From: Deltaproteobacteria bacterium
GTDB lineage: Bacteria; Myxococcota_A; UBA9042; DTJE01
Length of the DNA: 16,125 nucleotides
Direction of reading: 5' to 3'
NCBI GenBank assembly: GCA_013151875.1
Contig: JAADHL010000014.1
Location: 1 to 16,125, forward strand
Shown here: positions 14,256 to 16,125 of the stretch, one piece after another
Numbering within the stretch: the first letter of the stretch is position 1
How the letters are laid out: the number at the start of each line of letters is the position of its first letter
Translations under genes and position numbers: made by a program
Notes under the pieces: generated by a model
What the model saw: only the letters and a program-made list of their open reading frames with translations
The model's database searches: none
What the model was told of the DNA's origin: nothing

Positions 14256-14756
14256 ATGGCCAGGAAGATTCGCCTTCTCATTGTGGATGATGAGCCGGTC
14301 TTTTTAGAGACGTTGACCGACCGCCTCCTGCTGCGCCACTTCAAGGTGACGCCCGTTTCCAACGGCGCGGACGCCCTGCTGGCCGCCCAGCGCAAGGACT
14401 TCGACATCGCGTTGGTGGACCTGCAGATGCCGGGTATTACCGGAGAGGACGTCCTGAACAAGCTCAAGGAGATGCACCCCCTCCTGGAGGTCATCATCCT
14501 GACGGGGCACGGTTCCATAGAGTCGGCGATTCGTTGCACACAGGCGGGGTCCTTCACATATCTGGAAAAACCCTGCGAGCTGGATCGGATGCTGGAGGTA
14601 CTTCAGGAGGCGTACCAGAAGAGGCTCCAAAGGAAGTTCCAGGTGGACCGGGAAAAGATGCGCAAGATGCTGGGCCTTGCCCTGGTCGAATCGCCCATGG
14701 GCGTCATTAAGAGGCTAAAGGAATTCGACGAGAACGGCTCGCGGGAAGCCGACTGA
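14256..14756 (+). CDS. stand-alone response-regulator receiver with helical tail
   Basis: The 166-residue protein is a receiver (residues 1-120): IVDDEP acidic pair Asp11-Asp12, phospho-acceptor Asp55 (ALVDLQMPG), Thr83 (LTGHG) and Lys105 (LEKP). A 45-residue charged helical tail follows, with no DNA-binding or enzymatic domain. GGAGG is 5 bases before the ATG. It is a close paralogue of the receiver in the upstream fusion; both share LTGHGS and an FQVD segment after the fifth helix, which looks like a tandem duplication. It lies 33 bases after the fusion gene and is surely co-transcribed. It likely relays phosphate to, or competes with, the fusion protein. Its cognate histidine kinase is not settled; a kinase-like C-terminus lies at the right edge. 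Confidence 0.9.
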   Translation: MARKIRLLIVDDEPVFLETLTDRLLLRHFKVTPVSNGADALLAAQRKDFDIALVDLQMPGITGEDVLNKLKEMHPLLEVIILTGHGSIESAIRCTQAGSFTYLEKPCELDRMLEVLQEAYQKRLQRKFQVDREKMRKMLGLALVESPMGVIKRLKEFDENGSREAD

Positions 14757-14759
14757 AAA

Positions 14760-15731
14760 TCAGAAACTCCACTCGACGCGGTTGCGCCCACCCTCCTTTG
14801 CCGCGTACAGAGCCGTGTCCGCCTTTTTGAGCAGTTCTTCCGGTTTCCCGACTGCGCCGGTGAGGGTCGCCCCTCCGATGCTGATGGTGATATCGATGTG
14901 CGTGCCGTTCACGATGAACGGCGAGGCGGCAACGCTTTCCCGGATGCGATCGGCCAGAACCATGGCGTGGTCGCGTCCGGTTTCGGTGAGGATTGCCACG
15001 AACTCCTCGCCCCCGTAACGCGCCACGACGTCGGTTTTTCGGACCTCGTTCAGGAAGAGACCGGCCAACCGTTGCAACACCGCGTCACCTGCATCGTGCC
15101 CGTGTTCGTCGTTCACGGTCTTGAAGTGGTCGATGTCCATCATCAGGAGGGACAAAGGGCTGCCGTAGCGTCTGGACCTGTCGAATTCGCGTTTCAGGCG
15201 CTGCATGCAGTAGCGGTGATTGAAAAGGCTCGTCAGCCCGTCCGTGACGGCAAGGATCTTGAGCTTGTGTTCCAATCTTTTTCGCTCGGTTATGTCCCGT
15301 ACAAGACCCAGCGCCCACCATTTACCCTCGACCTTCAGCGGGGACAGCGCCAGTTCGACCGGAAACTCGGACCCGTCCTTGCGCAGGGCCGTCATCTCGA
15401 CGACCTTGCCGATTGCCGTGCCCGCCCCCGTCTGGAGGAATTGTTCAAATCCGTTGTAGAATTTCGAATGGAATTTGTCCGGGACCAGGAGGTCGTGGAG
15501 CCTTTTTCCCAGGACCTCGTCCTTGGAGTAACCGAAGATTCGCGTGGCCGCCGGATTCCAGAATGCGATCCGGCCGTTTTCATCCATCATCAGGATGGCG
15601 TCGAGGACCGTGTCACTGATGATCTGGAACCGGTCGTCAGGGCTGGGGGCCACGGCCGCGGCCCTCGTCCTGAAGGCCGAATCCCTGCGGGAAGGCCTTT
15701 TTCCGCTGGAATCACCGCCATCGCCATACAT
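14760..15731 (-). CDS. PAS-GGDEF diguanylate cyclase
   Basis: The 323-residue protein has a short basic N-tail, a PAS domain (about 33-150: ILMMDENGRIAFWNPAATRIFGY, ending in a PAC-type LGLVRDITERK), and a GGDEF domain (about 155-323). The active-site signature is GGEEF (240-244), and the metal-binding Asp is in MMDIDHFKTVND. An RxxD inhibitory site (RKTD, 231-234) lies exactly 5 residues before it, so cyclic-di-GMP product inhibition is likely. It makes cyclic-di-GMP from GTP, with PAS as the input; no membrane segment is seen, so it is cytoplasmic. AAGGAG lies 7 bases before the ATG. Its stop is only 3 bases from the convergent stop of the receiver gene, and it lies 73 bases downstream of the kinase-like fragment, probably in one operon with it. 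Confidence 0.93.
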   Translation of the reverse strand: MYGDGGDSSGKRPSRRDSAFRTRAAAVAPSPDDRFQIISDTVLDAILMMDENGRIAFWNPAATRIFGYSKDEVLGKRLHDLLVPDKFHSKFYNGFEQFLQTGAGTAIGKVVEMTALRKDGSEFPVELALSPLKVEGKWWALGLVRDITERKRLEHKLKILAVTDGLTSLFNHRYCMQRLKREFDRSRRYGSPLSLLMMDIDHFKTVNDEHGHDAGDAVLQRLAGLFLNEVRKTDVVARYGGEEFVAILTETGRDHAMVLADRIRESVAASPFIVNGTHIDITISIGGATLTGAVGKPEELLKKADTALYAAKEGGRNRVEWSF

Positions 15732-15804
15732 TAGCCAGCTCCTTGAATTCCCACGGAACAGCTTTCCCGCGGCGACCCATTCTACTTGAATCGACGGTAA
15801 ACGC

Positions 15805-16125
15805 TTACTTCGGCGCGCGGCCCGGTACGAGGCCGATCCTGATCACCGAACCCCCCGCTTCCGCCGCGGAGATTTCGATGGTGGCGCCCATGTCCACGGC
15901 AAGCGATCTCGCCTTGTTGATCGCGGATGTCCCCTCGATCAGACCGGCAGGGGCGTCCGAGGCGATCATGATGTTGGGCTCGGACCCGGTGCAGTCCAGA
16001 CTCAACCAAACCGTGTGTCCCGGCTCGCTCGCCTCGATTGCGGCGAGGAGCCCCTCGAATGTCAGTTGTTCCAGGATCGCGGGGCTGCACGTCAATAGAA
16101 CGGTCGCCTCGGGAAGTTTCGTTTC
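15805..16125 (-). CDS. C-terminal HATPase-like domain of a histidine kinase (5' end cut by window)
   Basis: The frame is open from the right edge to a TAA at 15805 (106 residues visible). The pattern fits the C-terminal ATPase of a sensor kinase: PAILEQLTFEGLLAAIEAS in the N-box place, a central NIMIASDAPAGL segment in the G1-box place, INKARSLAVDMGATIEISAAEAGGSVIRIGLVPG at the end. The usual N-box Asn is not obvious (Glu-Gly-Leu-Leu-Ala-Ala-Ile-Glu-Ala), and the DxGxG motif is degenerate (SDAPAG). It may therefore be a weak or pseudo-kinase, or a phosphotransfer-type relative. It lies upstream of, and in the same direction as, the diguanylate cyclase gene. Confidence 0.65.
   Translation of the reverse strand, partial: ETKLPEATVLLTCSPAILEQLTFEGLLAAIEASEPGHTVWLSLDCTGSEPNIMIASDAPAGLIEGTSAINKARSLAVDMGATIEISAAEAGGSVIRIGLVPGRAPK

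Overview
The window looks like a piece of a GC-rich Gram-negative (diderm) genome, most likely a delta-proteobacterial or Myxococcota-type lineage. That is an inference from gene content: large Cys-rich lipoproteins of the IgGFc-binding type, Pro/Glu/Thr-linked lipoproteins, several outer-membrane beta-barrels, and receiver-domain and cytidylate-kinase-like proteins beside a SulP transporter. No rRNA, tRNA, CRISPR array, insertion sequence or phage gene is visible. Coding density is high, and the long opposite-frame ORFs are shadows caused by high GC.

Left part (1-5300, all on the minus strand) is an envelope region. It holds a 590-residue lipoprotein with two copies of a ~210-residue domain, then a two-gene outer-membrane beta-barrel operon, then a Cys-rich lipoprotein with an IgGFc-binding-type domain that runs off the left edge. 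Three good sigma70-type promoters can be read here (at 5300-5272, 3350-3322 and 1677-1650), so these are three separate transcription units.

Middle part (5488-9769, minus strand) is a metal-uptake operon, probably for zinc or manganese. In transcription order it has a small one-membrane-segment His/Cys-rich protein (TTG start), an outer-membrane porin-like protein with an N-terminal coiled coil, a ZnuA/TroA-type periplasmic binding protein, and an ABC-3 permease with an unusual His-rich C-terminal extension. No ATP-binding subunit is encoded in the window.

Right-middle part (9978-14756, plus strand) diverges from the metal operon and is the most unusual region. A cytidylate-kinase-like protein with a P-loop is followed by a SulP anion transporter with a long coiled-coil insertion and a STAS domain. 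Next comes a fusion of a degenerate cytidylate-kinase-like domain, a BON-like domain and a response-regulator receiver, and then a stand-alone receiver. The two kinase-like proteins are paralogues flanking the transporter, and the two receivers are paralogues of each other. The arrangement suggests a transporter controlled by nucleotide binding and phosphotransfer; that role is inferred, not shown.

Right edge (14760-16125, minus strand) has a PAS-GGDEF diguanylate cyclase downstream of the C-terminal end of a histidine-kinase-like ATPase domain. These converge on the receiver gene with only 3 bp between stop codons. They may supply the phosphodonor and second-messenger arm for the receivers, but the kinase is cut by the window edge.
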